Shown here in pieces: positions 8,083 to 16,398 of a stretch of 40,762 bases of DNA (the first letter of the stretch is position 1; each line of letters starts with the position of its first letter). The notes below the pieces were generated by a model that was not told where the DNA came from, did not search any database, and worked only from the letters and a program-made list of their open reading frames with translations. Origin of the DNA: Thermodesulfobacteriota bacterium (GTDB lineage: Bacteria; Desulfobacterota; DSM-4660; Desulfatiglandales; Desulfatiglandaceae); contig JANQDY010000031.1 of the NCBI GenBank assembly GCA_028278625.1, positions 1-40,762 on the forward strand. Reading direction: 5' to 3'. The position numbers and the translations under genes were made by a program.

Positions 8083-9396
8083 ATGAAAGCATTGATCAAA
8101 TCCGGTATTGTTATTCTGTTGGTCCTGTTGATTTCAGCCTTCCTGGTGCCTGCGGGCGCTTTTGCCGCCGGTGAAATCAAGATCGGCGTCATATATCCGC
8201 TCACCGGTGGTGCCGCCGCCGCCGGCCGTGAGCTGAGGGCGGGCGCCGAACTGGCGGCGGAGATTGCCAATGGCACCATGCCCGATCTTCCCATGACCAT
8301 GGCGCAGAACAGCGGCATCAAGCGTCTGGGCGGCGCCAAGATAAAGCTCATTTTCAAGGATCATGAGGGAAACCCCACCTTGGGAGCGGATCAGGCCAAG
8401 AAACTGATCCTGGACGACAAAGTGGACGGAATCCTGGGCTGCTACTTCAGCTCGGTGACCAAAACCGTGAGTGCCGTATGCGAGCAGTACGGCATCCCCA
8501 TGATCAACGGCTCTTCCACATCTCCTGCCCTCACCGAACGGGGATTCAAATGGTTCTGGCGGACCACACCCCACGACAAGTGGTTCACAAAGGACCTTTT
8601 TGAACTGCTCAAAGGCTTGAGCGAAGGAAAGGTGAAAGGCGTCAAGGCCGTTCCCAAAGAAGAGATCATCAACCTGGCAAGCGCCTGCGAAAAAACCGAA
8701 TGGGGAAGCCATGTCTCGGAACTGATCAAGAGTTTCAGCAAGGAATACGGATTCAAACTCAGAAAATCCCTCCTCTATGCCGCCAAATCGGCGGATCTCT
8801 CAAGCGAGGTGCGATCATTGAAAGCCTCCCGCGCCGACGCGATGCTTTTTGCCTCTTACACCTCTGACGCCATTTTAATGGTGAAAACCCTGAAAGCCCA
8901 GAAGGCCCATCCAAAAATCATCTGGGGACAGGATGCGGGTTTTGAAAAGCCGGAGTTTCGCCAGACCCTAGGGGACAGCATCCAGGGGATACTCACGCGG
9001 ACGGTGTTCCTGCCCAAGGTGGTGGAAATCAAGAAACTGGCGGGTCAGGTGAACGATATGTACAAAAAGAAGACCGGCAACGATCTGGGCGGTGCTTCAG
9101 CCAGGGCCTTCACCGGCCTTCAGACCTGGGTGGCGGTGCTTGAAAAGGCGGGTTCCACAAAACCCGCGGATATCCAGGCGGCTGCCAACGCCATCGATAT
9201 TCCCGGGAAAGAACTGGTGGTCCCGTGGCAGGGGATCAAATTCGCCACCACCGGGAAGGAAATGGGCCAGAATGTCATGGGCAAAGGCCTCATCGGCCAG
9301 TATCAGAAGAACAAAGAGGGTAAAATGGATCTGGAGATCATTTACCCCTTTGATGTCTCTTCCGCCGACATGATTTTTCCATTTAAGGGTTTTTGA
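8083..9396 (+). CDS. ABC transporter periplasmic substrate-binding protein, branched-chain amino acid type
   Basis: Periplasmic ligand receptor for the LivHMGF-type permease encoded next. The 437-residue protein has a clear signal peptide of about 29 residues (MKALIKSGIVILLVLLISAF... with cleavage likely after A-F-A-A). It is followed by the Peripla_BP_6 opening I-K-I-G-V-I-Y-P-L-T-G-G. Typical elements follow: K-L-I-F-K-D-H-E-G-N-P, D-G-I-L-G-C-Y-F-S-S-V and I-N-G-S-S-T-S-P. The ribosome binding site AAGGAGG lies about ten bases before ATG. The ligand is not readable: amino acids, aromatic acids and short-chain amides are all bound by this family. The 102-base gap before livH is larger than the others in the operon. 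Confidence 0.88.
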   Translation: MKALIKSGIVILLVLLISAFLVPAGAFAAGEIKIGVIYPLTGGAAAAGRELRAGAELAAEIANGTMPDLPMTMAQNSGIKRLGGAKIKLIFKDHEGNPTLGADQAKKLILDDKVDGILGCYFSSVTKTVSAVCEQYGIPMINGSSTSPALTERGFKWFWRTTPHDKWFTKDLFELLKGLSEGKVKGVKAVPKEEIINLASACEKTEWGSHVSELIKSFSKEYGFKLRKSLLYAAKSADLSSEVRSLKASRADAMLFASYTSDAILMVKTLKAQKAHPKIIWGQDAGFEKPEFRQTLGDSIQGILTRTVFLPKVVEIKKLAGQVNDMYKKKTGNDLGGASARAFTGLQTWVAVLEKAGSTKPADIQAAANAIDIPGKELVVPWQGIKFATTGKEMGQNVMGKGLIGQYQKNKEGKMDLEIIYPFDVSSADMIFPFKGF

Positions 9397-9498
9397 TGGT
9401 TGATTCCCTGAAATGAACGGCACGGAACCGGTGCCGCTGGCCCCTTGGGGTTTCGGCGGCACGGGTGACGCGCACATAGAAATGCATACGGTTTTTCC

Positions 9499-10413
9499 AT
9501 GGACATTCTCATCGGTTCCCTGTTCGCCGGTTTACTCATCGGAATGATCCTGGCGCTCGTGGCCCTGGGGCTGACCATCATTTTCGGCGTCATGGACATT
9601 GTCAATTTCGCCCATGGCGAGTTCCTGATGATCGGCATGTACACGGGCCTCCTCACGGCCCAGGGTCTGGGGATTGATCCGCTTTTCACCCTGCCGGTTG
9701 CGGCCCTGGTAGGATTTCTGCTGGGGATCATCAGCTATTTCGGGTTCATCAAATTCCTCCTGAGAGGCCCCATGGTGGCCCAGTTGCTGGGGACCTTCGG
9801 TTTGATGCTCTTTTTGCGGAATCTGGCCCTTCTGATTTTCGGTTCCGAGGACCGGGCCGTTCATTCGGGACTCCTGGTGGGCAAAAGCTTTCATGTGGGC
9901 ATGGGGATCATCGTGCCTGCCACGAAACTGGCGGCCGCGGGGCTGTCCGTGGCCGCCTTTCTGGCCGTATGGCTCCTCATGAATCGCACCCGCATCGGAA
10001 AGGCCCTCACCGCCACGGCCCTGGATGCCCAGGGGGCCCGCTATATGGGCATACCGACCGAACGGATGAACGCCCTGGCATGGGGGATCGGGGGAGCGTC
10101 GGTGACCATCGCGGGTGCGCTGCTCGTCAATTTCTGGTCGGTGAATCCCTACATCGGACTCCTCTTTACCATGATCGCCTTTGCCATAGTGGCCCTGGGC
10201 GGATTCGGCAGTATTCCGGGGGCCTTTTTTGCGGCACTGGTGGTGGGGCTGATTACGGAAATTCCCGGGTTCTGGGATTTTTTCACCTACACCTTCGATG
10301 CCGACTGGATGATGGATGTTCCCATGACATCCTTTAAGTACATGTGGGTTTATGTGGCCTATTTTCTTATCGTGGTGCTTCGGCCTCGGGGGCTCTTTGG
10401 ATGGAAGCAATAA
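9499..10413 (+). CDS. livH: Branched-chain amino acid-type ABC transporter permease LivH
   Basis: Integral inner-membrane permease of 304 residues, the family's usual size, with about eight hydrophobic segments. The family motif M-D-I-V-N-F-A-H-G-E-F-L-M-I-G-M-Y is at residues 31-47. The cytoplasmic loop R-T-R-I-G-K-A-L-T-A-T-A-L-D near 165-178 contacts the ATPases, and the C-terminus reads L-R-P-R-G-L-F-G-W. No convincing Shine-Dalgarno precedes ATG 9499, so the start rests on homology. It overlaps the start of livM by 13 bases, indicating coupled translation. Confidence 0.9.
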   Translation: MDILIGSLFAGLLIGMILALVALGLTIIFGVMDIVNFAHGEFLMIGMYTGLLTAQGLGIDPLFTLPVAALVGFLLGIISYFGFIKFLLRGPMVAQLLGTFGLMLFLRNLALLIFGSEDRAVHSGLLVGKSFHVGMGIIVPATKLAAAGLSVAAFLAVWLLMNRTRIGKALTATALDAQGARYMGIPTERMNALAWGIGGASVTIAGALLVNFWSVNPYIGLLFTMIAFAIVALGGFGSIPGAFFAALVVGLITEIPGFWDFFTYTFDADWMMDVPMTSFKYMWVYVAYFLIVVLRPRGLFGWKQ

Positions 10414-11408
10414 AAACCGCTTTTGATTTCAAAGATTTCCCCCGTGTCGATCTGATTGTGGCCGGCGCCGTGGCGCTGGCGATCATTTGCTTCCCGCTCT
10501 TTCCCCATTCCTCATTTGCCATGAGCACCATGATCCAGTTCCTCATGTTTTCCCTCTACGGAATGGGATGGAACACCATCGGCGGATACGGGGGGCAGGT
10601 GGATCTGGGAAAGGCCCAATATGTGGGTATCGGCGCCTATACCACGGCGGTGATGCTCATTCGGTGGGATGTGCCTTTCTGGATTTCCATGCCCATCGGC
10701 ATGTGCCTTTCGGTGGGCTGGTCCTTCATCATCGGATATCCGCTCTTTCGGTTGAAGGGACACTATTTTGCCATCGCCACCATCGCCACCTCCCTGGTGT
10801 TAAAGGATCTTTTCGAAGTTTGGGATTTTGTGGGCGCATCAAGAGGGCTTGAGATTTCACCCATTGAGTTTCCACCGCCCAGTTTCATGCGTCTCATTTT
10901 CAAGGAAGATGTCTATTACTTTTACGTGATTCTGGGCTTTTTTTTCCTGGGGCTCTTGTACATCAACTGGTTTCGCAAGTCGCGGCTGGGGTTTCAGCTC
11001 CGTTCCATCAAAGATAATGAGGACGTGGCCCGTTCCCTGGGGATTAATGTCCACTGGGCCAAGATCAAGACGTATGCCATCGCCACGGCCTTCGTGAGCA
11101 TGGTGGGGTCCTTTCATGCGTGCTACGTGAGAAACATCGAACCGGAAGACACCATGAGCCTGGATATCTCCATCCTCATCGCACTCATGGCCATGCTGGG
11201 AGGAGCCGGTTCCCTCTGGGGACCCATTATCGGTGCGGGCATTCTAATCCCGCTGAAAAGCTATTTAAAGGAATGGCTGGGTGCCCAGGCGGGCCTGGTT
11301 GGGATTGATCTGATTATTTACGCCATCATTATCATGCTCATTTCCGCATTTGAACCGAGGGGGGTATGGGGCATCGTGGAGAAAATCAGACGCAAGAGAA
11401 GAAGCTGA
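10401..11408 (+). CDS. livM: Branched-chain amino acid-type ABC transporter permease LivM
   Basis: Second membrane permease subunit, 335 residues from ATG 10401. That start is preferred over an upstream GTG-type opening because the first residues (MEAIKTAFDFKDF) lead directly into the first membrane span and the start lies inside the last codons of livH. Family motifs are G-W-N-T-I-G-G-Y-G-G-Q-V-D-L-G-K-A-Q-Y-V near 50-70, G-H-Y-F-A-I-A-T near 118-125, the loop R-K-S-R-L-G-F-Q-L-R-S-I-K-D-N-E-D-V-A near 190-208, and M-L-G-G-A-G-S-L-W-G-P near 265. The stop is two bases before the livG start. Confidence 0.9.
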   Translation: MEAIKTAFDFKDFPRVDLIVAGAVALAIICFPLFPHSSFAMSTMIQFLMFSLYGMGWNTIGGYGGQVDLGKAQYVGIGAYTTAVMLIRWDVPFWISMPIGMCLSVGWSFIIGYPLFRLKGHYFAIATIATSLVLKDLFEVWDFVGASRGLEISPIEFPPPSFMRLIFKEDVYYFYVILGFFFLGLLYINWFRKSRLGFQLRSIKDNEDVARSLGINVHWAKIKTYAIATAFVSMVGSFHACYVRNIEPEDTMSLDISILIALMAMLGGAGSLWGPIIGAGILIPLKSYLKEWLGAQAGLVGIDLIIYAIIIMLISAFEPRGVWGIVEKIRRKRRS

Positions 11409-11410
11409 CA

Positions 11411-12157
11411 ATGGCATTTCTGGAAGTTCGTAACCTGATCAAGGATTTCGGGGGGCTGAGAGCCAACAACAACGTCTCCTTTTCGGTGGAGCGGGAGGAG
11501 TTGATCGGCCTTATCGGCCCAAACGGTGCCGGCAAGACGACCCTTTTCAACTGCATATCCGGGCTGCACACCATCACTTCCGGCCAGGTTATTTTTGACG
11601 GTGAGGATATTACCGACCTAAAGGCCCATGAGGTGGCACGGCTGGGATTGGCAAGGACGTTTCAGGTCTATGTGGCGGCAGGCGATTTAACGGTGCTTGA
11701 AAATGTCATGGTGGGGTGTTTCATGAGAACCCGATCCCGGGCCCAGGCCCAGAAAAAGGCCGTGGAGATATTAGCGGATCTCGCCATAGAAGATCTATCC
11801 AACGCCCTGGTCAGCGAGCTTCCGGTGGCGGCCCAGAAGCGGGTGACCATGGCGACGGCCATCGGTTCAGGTCCGAAACTGCTGCTGCTGGACGAAGTGG
11901 CGGCCGGTCTGAATCCCAATGAAATAGACGGCATTATGACCAGCATCAGGCACGTCCACGATGAGATGGGCATAACGGTGATTCTAATTGAGCACGTCAT
12001 GGAACTGGTCATGAAAGTGAGCCATAAACTGATTGTTCTGGATTATGGTGAAAAGATCGCCGAAGGGGATCCTGAGACGGTGGCAAAGGATCCTCTGGTC
12101 ATCAAGGCCTATCTGGGAGAACGGTACGCCGAAACCTATGGTGCACCGAATTCATGA
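11411..12157 (+). CDS. livG: ABC transporter ATP-binding protein LivG
   Basis: Cytoplasmic ATPase of the importer, 248 residues from ATG 11411; a longer frame opens upstream inside livM but has no support. The Walker A motif G-P-N-G-A-G-K-T-T is near residues 37-45. The usual LSGGQ signature is replaced by a divergent stretch around S-E-L-P-V-A-A-Q-K-R near 137-146; LivG proteins usually read L-x-Y-G-x-Q-R-R-L here. Walker B is L-L-L-L-D-E-V-A-A-G-L-N near 157-168, and the switch histidine lies in I-E-H-V-M-E. Its stop overlaps the livF start in ATGA. Confidence 0.9.
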   Translation: MAFLEVRNLIKDFGGLRANNNVSFSVEREELIGLIGPNGAGKTTLFNCISGLHTITSGQVIFDGEDITDLKAHEVARLGLARTFQVYVAAGDLTVLENVMVGCFMRTRSRAQAQKKAVEILADLAIEDLSNALVSELPVAAQKRVTMATAIGSGPKLLLLDEVAAGLNPNEIDGIMTSIRHVHDEMGITVILIEHVMELVMKVSHKLIVLDYGEKIAEGDPETVAKDPLVIKAYLGERYAETYGAPNS

Positions 12158-12894
12158 ATCTGACGCGGGATCGATCCATGAGCGAACGCATTCTGGAAGT
12201 GGAAGACATCAAGGTCCGTTACTCGGGCCTCCCCGTCCTTCAGGGCGTGTCCGTAAATGTCAGTGCCGGCGAGACGGTCTGTGTGGTGGGGGCCAACGGG
12301 TCGGGAAAATCAACCCTTCTCCGGGCCATCATGGGTTCCCAGCGGGTCTTTGAAGGAAGAATAAGGTTTAAAGGGAAGGAGATCCATCGGCTTCGGACCG
12401 AAGATGTGGTTCAACTTGGAATTATCTACGTTCCGGAAGAGAAAATGCTCTTTAAACCGTTGAGTGTCGAAGAGAACCTGGCCCTCGGTGCCTATGTCCT
12501 GAACGACAAGGAAAAAATCCTTAAAAACCTCGACGTCGTCTACAATCTTTTTCCCCGGCTGAAAGAACGCCGTCAGCAGGCGGCTTCAACCCTTTCCGGC
12601 GGCGAGCAGCAGATGGTGGCCATCGGACGGGGTCTCATGAGCAATCCCCAGATCCTCATGCTGGATGAGCCTTCACTGGGTCTGGCCCCCATTTTGGTGG
12701 ATGAGGTGCTGGACACGGTAAGGCGCCTGAAACAAGAGGGCATCACCATCCTGCTGGTGGAGCAGAACGTTCGCGAAGCCCTCGATCTTGCGGATCGCGG
12801 CTACATCCTTCAAACGGGCAGGATCACGCAGCAGGGCACCGGCCAGGAGCTTCTTAACAGCGATATCTTCCGATCCGCTTTCCTGGGCATTTGA
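12154..12894 (+). CDS. livF: ABC transporter ATP-binding protein LivF
   Basis: Second cytoplasmic ATPase, 246 residues, usual length. Walker A is G-A-N-G-S-G-K-S-T near 46-54, signature L-S-G-G-E-Q-Q near 148-154, Walker B I-L-M-L-D-E-P-S-L-G-L-A near 168-179, and the H-loop position carries Gln in V-E-Q-N-V, as is common in LivF. ATG 12154 overlaps the livG stop. A second in-frame ATG at 12178 begins the conserved part (MSERILEVEDI) and is an equally possible start; neither has a strong Shine-Dalgarno. It is the last gene of the importer operon. Confidence 0.9.
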   Translation: MNLTRDRSMSERILEVEDIKVRYSGLPVLQGVSVNVSAGETVCVVGANGSGKSTLLRAIMGSQRVFEGRIRFKGKEIHRLRTEDVVQLGIIYVPEEKMLFKPLSVEENLALGAYVLNDKEKILKNLDVVYNLFPRLKERRQQAASTLSGGEQQMVAIGRGLMSNPQILMLDEPSLGLAPILVDEVLDTVRRLKQEGITILLVEQNVREALDLADRGYILQTGRITQQGTGQELLNSDIFRSAFLGI

Positions 12895-12942
12895 ACCGGA
12901 CGATTCCGTCTTTTACGCTCAGCGGCATAGGTTCCCTAATAG

Positions 12943-12962
12943 CCCGGCAATTTATTGCCGGG
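12943..12962 (+). terminator. Stem-loop after livF (possible terminator without T-run)
   Basis: CCCGGCAA (12943-12950), loop TTTA, TTGCCGGG (12955-12962) make a perfect eight-base-pair stem with a four-base loop, 48 bases after the livF stop. No uridine tract follows, so it may be a transcript-end stabiliser or part of a Rho-dependent end rather than an intrinsic terminator. Confidence 0.45.
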
Positions 12963-13019
12963 TGGCCTTGTGCCGGTTTCCGGGTTGCTGCGATTTTTTT
13001 TACATGGAGGTGCTGAACC

Positions 13020-13271
13020 ATGGGTTATGGAAAGATGAATCAATTGCTCGACAAAATGACGGAGCAGGAGCGGAAGGAAGTGGAGGCCTTTGCCGCATTC
13101 GTTATTCTGCGTCGCAGTCTGGAATACACCCAGGTTGTGACTGACGACATTTCAGTTCAGGAGCTTTCTGAGCTTGCGCTTCAGGGCGGGGCCTTTGACT
13201 GGCTTAAGCACGAAGGAGAAGATGTTTATTCCATCAATGACGGTGAGGCGGCATCATGGGAAGACGCATAG
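13020..13271 (+). CDS. Putative antitoxin of a MazF/PemK-type module
   Basis: An 83-residue acidic protein upstream of and overlapping a MazF/PemK-like toxin gene by 16 bases, the usual antitoxin-first arrangement. Residues 5-40 (L-L-D-K-M-T-E-Q-E-R-K-E-V-E-A-F-A-A-F-V) look like one amphipathic helix, resembling DUF2281-type antitoxins. The C-terminal half is acidic (GEDVYSINDGEAASWEDA), as expected for the toxin-binding tail. Start ATG 13020 is supported by GGAGGTG eight bases upstream. No canonical SpoVT/AbrB or ribbon-helix-helix DNA-binding motif was recognised, so the antitoxin family is unassigned. Confidence 0.65.
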   Translation: MGYGKMNQLLDKMTEQERKEVEAFAAFVILRRSLEYTQVVTDDISVQELSELALQGGAFDWLKHEGEDVYSINDGEAASWEDA

Positions 13272-13645
13272 CGAAACGGGGCAGCGTGGTGCTCGTAAGG
13301 TATCCTTTTACGGATTTATCCGGCACCAAAGTCCGCCCTACAATCATTGTTACCCCGGACGAATTTCTGAAACGTATGGATGATGTCATCTGTTTGTTCA
13401 TTTCCTCGGTCATCCCCGAAAGCGACAAACGACTTCCCATGGATTTTGTCTTGGAAACGACCCATCCATCTTTTGCGAAAACCGGTTTGAAATATCGTTC
13501 CGTGCTCAGATGCCACAAACTCGCCCTTCTCAGCAAAAAACTGGTTGAGCGTGTTATGGGTGAAATCGACCAGCCGCTGATGATCGAAGTGGACCGGCGT
13601 CTGCGGCTGGCCCTTGGGCTTTCAACTCCCAGGAATGACGCATGA
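13256..13645 (+). CDS. MazF/PemK-family toxin (endoribonuclease)
   Basis: A 129-residue protein of the PemK-like fold; family members cleave mRNA at short sequence motifs. The N-terminus R-G-S-V-V-L-V-R-Y-P-F-T-D-L-S-G-T-K-V-R-P matches the typical opening, including the conserved Arg-Pro. The central S-S-V-I-P and the K-x-S-x-L-R-C-H-K-like strand (Y-R-S-V-L-R-C-H-K-L) correspond to the usual active-site strands. Start ATG 13256 lies inside the antitoxin end and has GGTGAGG upstream. Endonuclease specificity cannot be predicted by eye. Confidence 0.78.
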   Translation: MGRRIAKRGSVVLVRYPFTDLSGTKVRPTIIVTPDEFLKRMDDVICLFISSVIPESDKRLPMDFVLETTHPSFAKTGLKYRSVLRCHKLALLSKKLVERVMGEIDQPLMIEVDRRLRLALGLSTPRNDA

Positions 13646-13707
13646 AAGATTTTCCGTGATTTGCGGTTTTGAAACAGCATCCCACGAATACTTCCTAAAT
13701 CCACACC

Positions 13708-13736
13708 TTGACTATTGACATCGTTGTGACCATAAT
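13708..13736 (+). promoter_or_regulatory. Sigma-70-like promoter upstream of cysQ
   Basis: TTGACT (13708-13713), 17-base spacer, CATAAT (13731-13736). The predicted start near 13743 leaves about 95 bases of leader before the GTG of cysQ. Confidence 0.45.
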
Positions 13737-13837
13737 GCGCCCCATGAGGGGGCATATGGCCATGGGATGGCTGGTTTACGCCGTTTCCACAAATGAACCC
13801 GTGTAAAGCATTTTCGTGGCAAAAGGGAGAGAATCAG

Positions 13838-14647
13838 GTGAATGACAAGGAATTAAAGGAGTTTGTACTGCTCGCCGTACGTGCGTCCATGACAGCGGCC
13901 TCGGCAATTACGGAAATCTATTCAACCGCGGATTTTAACGTGGATATGAAAGCGGATAATTCGCCCCTCACCGATGCGGACCGAAGATCCCATCAAATCA
14001 TTGAAAGAGCCCTTAAAGCCACCCAAGTGCCCATCTTGAGTGAGGAAGGGCGGGATATTCCCTATGAGGAGCGAAAGGCCTGGGACCGGCTCTGGATCGT
14101 TGATCCCCTGGACGGAACAAAGGAGTTCATCAAGAGAAACGGTGAATTCACGGTGAATATTGCCCTTGTCAACAAGGGCGCCCCTCTGTTTGGTGTCATC
14201 TATGTACCGGTTCTTGAACAACTGTTTTTCGGAGGCCGCGGCATGGGGGCCTACGGCTGCACGCGTCCCATGGATAGGGCGCCCGCGGATATGGATGAAC
14301 TGATCAGGGCCTGCAAAAGACTCCCCCTTGAGGTATCCCGTTCCGCCTATGTGATCATGGGGTCACGGTCCCATCCCACTCCTGAACTGGAGAAGTTTGT
14401 TCAGGAAAAAAGAAAGGAAGTTCAGGATGTCAGATTCATATCCGCAGGCTCCTCCCTTAAAATATGCCGCGTGGCGGAAGGGGCGGCCGACATTTATCCG
14501 CGTCTTGGACCCACCATGGAATGGGACACCGCAGCAGGGCAGGGCATCGCGGAAGGAGCGGGTCGCAGTGTAACCGTTTGGGAAACCGGAAAACCGCTGA
14601 CCTACAACCGGGAAGACCTGTTGAATCCATGGTTTGTGGTTCAATAA
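13838..14647 (+). CDS. cysQ: 3'(2'),5'-bisphosphate nucleotidase CysQ
   Basis: Inositol-monophosphatase-family phosphatase that converts 3'-phosphoadenosine 5'-phosphate (PAP) to AMP, removing the by-product of PAPS-using sulfotransferases or reductases. The metal-binding motifs are present: L-S-E-E-G near 67, W-I-V-D-P-L-D-G-T-K-E-F near 86-97 and E-W-D-T-A-A-G-Q near 229-236. The start is taken as GTG 13838 because GGGAGA lies seven bases upstream; an ATG at 13793 would add 15 residues without a ribosome binding site. It is followed after 27 bases by the ATP sulfurylase/APS kinase fusion, which fits a PAPS-cycle operon. Confidence 0.88.
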   Translation: MNDKELKEFVLLAVRASMTAASAITEIYSTADFNVDMKADNSPLTDADRRSHQIIERALKATQVPILSEEGRDIPYEERKAWDRLWIVDPLDGTKEFIKRNGEFTVNIALVNKGAPLFGVIYVPVLEQLFFGGRGMGAYGCTRPMDRAPADMDELIRACKRLPLEVSRSAYVIMGSRSHPTPELEKFVQEKRKEVQDVRFISAGSSLKICRVAEGAADIYPRLGPTMEWDTAAGQGIAEGAGRSVTVWETGKPLTYNREDLLNPWFVVQ

Positions 14648-14674
14648 ACGAGAAAAGAGAAGAATAAGGTAGCG

Positions 14675-16387
14675 ATGGACAAACAGGATGCCGCCCATGG
14701 CGGCCAACTGGTCAATTTAATCGTCGATGACGAAAAAGCCGGTCTTTTAAAGGATCTTTCACAGGACCTTGAGAGCATTACCCTTTCAGATTGTGCCTTA
14801 TGCGATCTGGAACTGTTGATGAACGGCGGCTTTTCGCCGCTTAAGGGCTTTATGAATCAGACGGATTACGCGTCGGTGCTGGATAGAATGCGGCTTGGTG
14901 ACGGAACCCTCTGGCCCATGCCCGTTTGCCTGGATGTGCCGGAAGCGGTGGCCAAGAGTATCGAGACGGGGAACTCCGTGGCACTTCGGGACAGTGAAGG
15001 ATTTATGCTGGCCGTCATGCGGGTGGAGAGTATCTGGCCCATCGACAAAAAACGTGAAGCAGAGGTTGTTTTCGGCACCCAGGATGTTTCTCATCCCGGT
15101 GTGGACCAGCTCCTGAACAAAAAGGGCGGTTACTATATGGGCGGTGCCGTGGAAGGGCTTCAATTGCCGCTCCATTCCGCTTTTAAGCGTTATCGGCACA
15201 CCCCGCGGGAGTTGCGGGCCCTTTTCGCCAAGCTGGGATGGCGGCGGATCGTTGGATTTCACACCCGGCACCCGGTGCATCGCGCACAGTTGGAGATGAC
15301 GTTACGGGCCATGGCTGAGGCCAAAGCCAGCCTGCTCCTCCATCCGGTGGCCGAGCAGCCGCGCCAGGGAGAAATCGATTATTTCACGCGGGTTCACTGT
15401 TATCTGGATGTGGCGCGATATTACCCGCCCAACATGATGCTGCTGAGTCTGCTGCCCCTTTCCATGAGAATGGCCGGTCCGAGAGAGACTCTCTGGCACG
15501 CCATCGTCAGGAAAAACTACGGTTGCACCCACTTTATCGTCGGGAGCGGTCATGCGGATCCCGGAACCGCCGGAGAAGGGAAATTCTGGTACCCCAAAAA
15601 GGGCGGTATCGAGATGACGGAGCGTTACGCAAGTGAAATCGGTATCGAGGTGGTCTCCTTTGAAGAAATGGTCTACTGGGAGGAAGAGGACATCCATGTT
15701 CCCCTGGATGAAGTGCCGGACGGCAGCAAAACCATTTCGCTCTCAAACGATCAATTTCAGGAAAAACTGAGAAATAGCAGACGGGTGCCTGAATGGTTTA
15801 CGTTTCCCGAGGTACGGGAATCGATTCAACAGGCCTATCCGCTGAGACATGGGCAGGGATTTACCATCTTTTGCACCGGCCTCTCAGGGGCCGGGAAATC
15901 GACCATTGCCAAAGTGCTGTACGCGCGGTTCAAGGAAATGCGAACAAGACCCGTGACCCTGCTGGACGGGGATATTGTTCGAACCAACCTGTCTAGCGAA
16001 CTCGGTTTTTCCAAAGAGCATCGGGACATCAATGTTCGGCGCATTGGATTTGTCGCCAGTGAGATTACCAAGAACCGCGGCATTGCCATCTGTGCACCCA
16101 TTGCCCCCTATGCGGCCACACGACGGCAGATTCGAGAACTGATTGAGAGTTATGGGGGATTCATCGAGGTACATGTGGGAACCGCTCTTAGTGTGTGCGA
16201 GCAGCGGGACCGAAAAGGGTTGTACGCCAAGGCCAGGGCCGGTCTCATCAAAGGCGTGACCGGCATCGACGATCCCTATGAAGCGCCCGAAAATCCGGAA
16301 GTTTTCATTGATACCTCCCGTATGACACCTGATGAATCGGCCCAGGAAGTGTTGCTTTACCTGGAAAGGGCGGGATATACCAAATAA
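14675..16387 (+). CDS. Fused sulfate adenylyltransferase-like / adenylylsulfate kinase protein
   Basis: 570 residues. Residues about 10-370 are an ATP sulfurylase domain. Residues about 390-570 are an APS kinase (CysC) domain making PAPS from APS and ATP. The kinase half looks intact: G-L-S-G-A-G-K-S-T near 407-415, D-G-D-I-V-R near 432-437, [14 protein letters not shown] near 443-456, and [10 protein letters not shown] with G-I-D-D-P-Y-E. The sulfurylase half is degenerate. The catalytic Q-T-R-N-P-x-H-R-x-H motif reads [10 protein letters not shown] near 195-204 (Asn to His, second His to Gln), and the G-R-D-H-A-G-P-G motif reads G-S-G-H-A-D-P-G. The protein may therefore be a functional APS kinase with a regulatory or altered N-terminal domain. 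It lies 27 bases after cysQ and 11 bases before rfbA. Confidence 0.85.
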   Translation: MDKQDAAHGGQLVNLIVDDEKAGLLKDLSQDLESITLSDCALCDLELLMNGGFSPLKGFMNQTDYASVLDRMRLGDGTLWPMPVCLDVPEAVAKSIETGNSVALRDSEGFMLAVMRVESIWPIDKKREAEVVFGTQDVSHPGVDQLLNKKGGYYMGGAVEGLQLPLHSAFKRYRHTPRELRALFAKLGWRRIVGFHTRHPVHRAQLEMTLRAMAEAKASLLLHPVAEQPRQGEIDYFTRVHCYLDVARYYPPNMMLLSLLPLSMRMAGPRETLWHAIVRKNYGCTHFIVGSGHADPGTAGEGKFWYPKKGGIEMTERYASEIGIEVVSFEEMVYWEEEDIHVPLDEVPDGSKTISLSNDQFQEKLRNSRRVPEWFTFPEVRESIQQAYPLRHGQGFTIFCTGLSGAGKSTIAKVLYARFKEMRTRPVTLLDGDIVRTNLSSELGFSKEHRDINVRRIGFVASEITKNRGIAICAPIAPYAATRRQIRELIESYGGFIEVHVGTALSVCEQRDRKGLYAKARAGLIKGVTGIDDPYEAPENPEVFIDTSRMTPDESAQEVLLYLERAGYTK

Positions 16388-16398
16388 CAAGGAGAAGG

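Noticed and set aside
9532..10410. 292-codon open frame on the minus strand opposite livH
   Set aside because: It is His/Gln/Gly-rich low-complexity sequence mirroring the membrane protein codons, without ribosome binding site or domain.
13752..13775. GG-N10-GC match before cysQ as a sigma-54 promoter
   Set aside because: Only the spacing fits; the -24 block and the -12 block both differ at several positions, and a sigma-70-like promoter lies just upstream.
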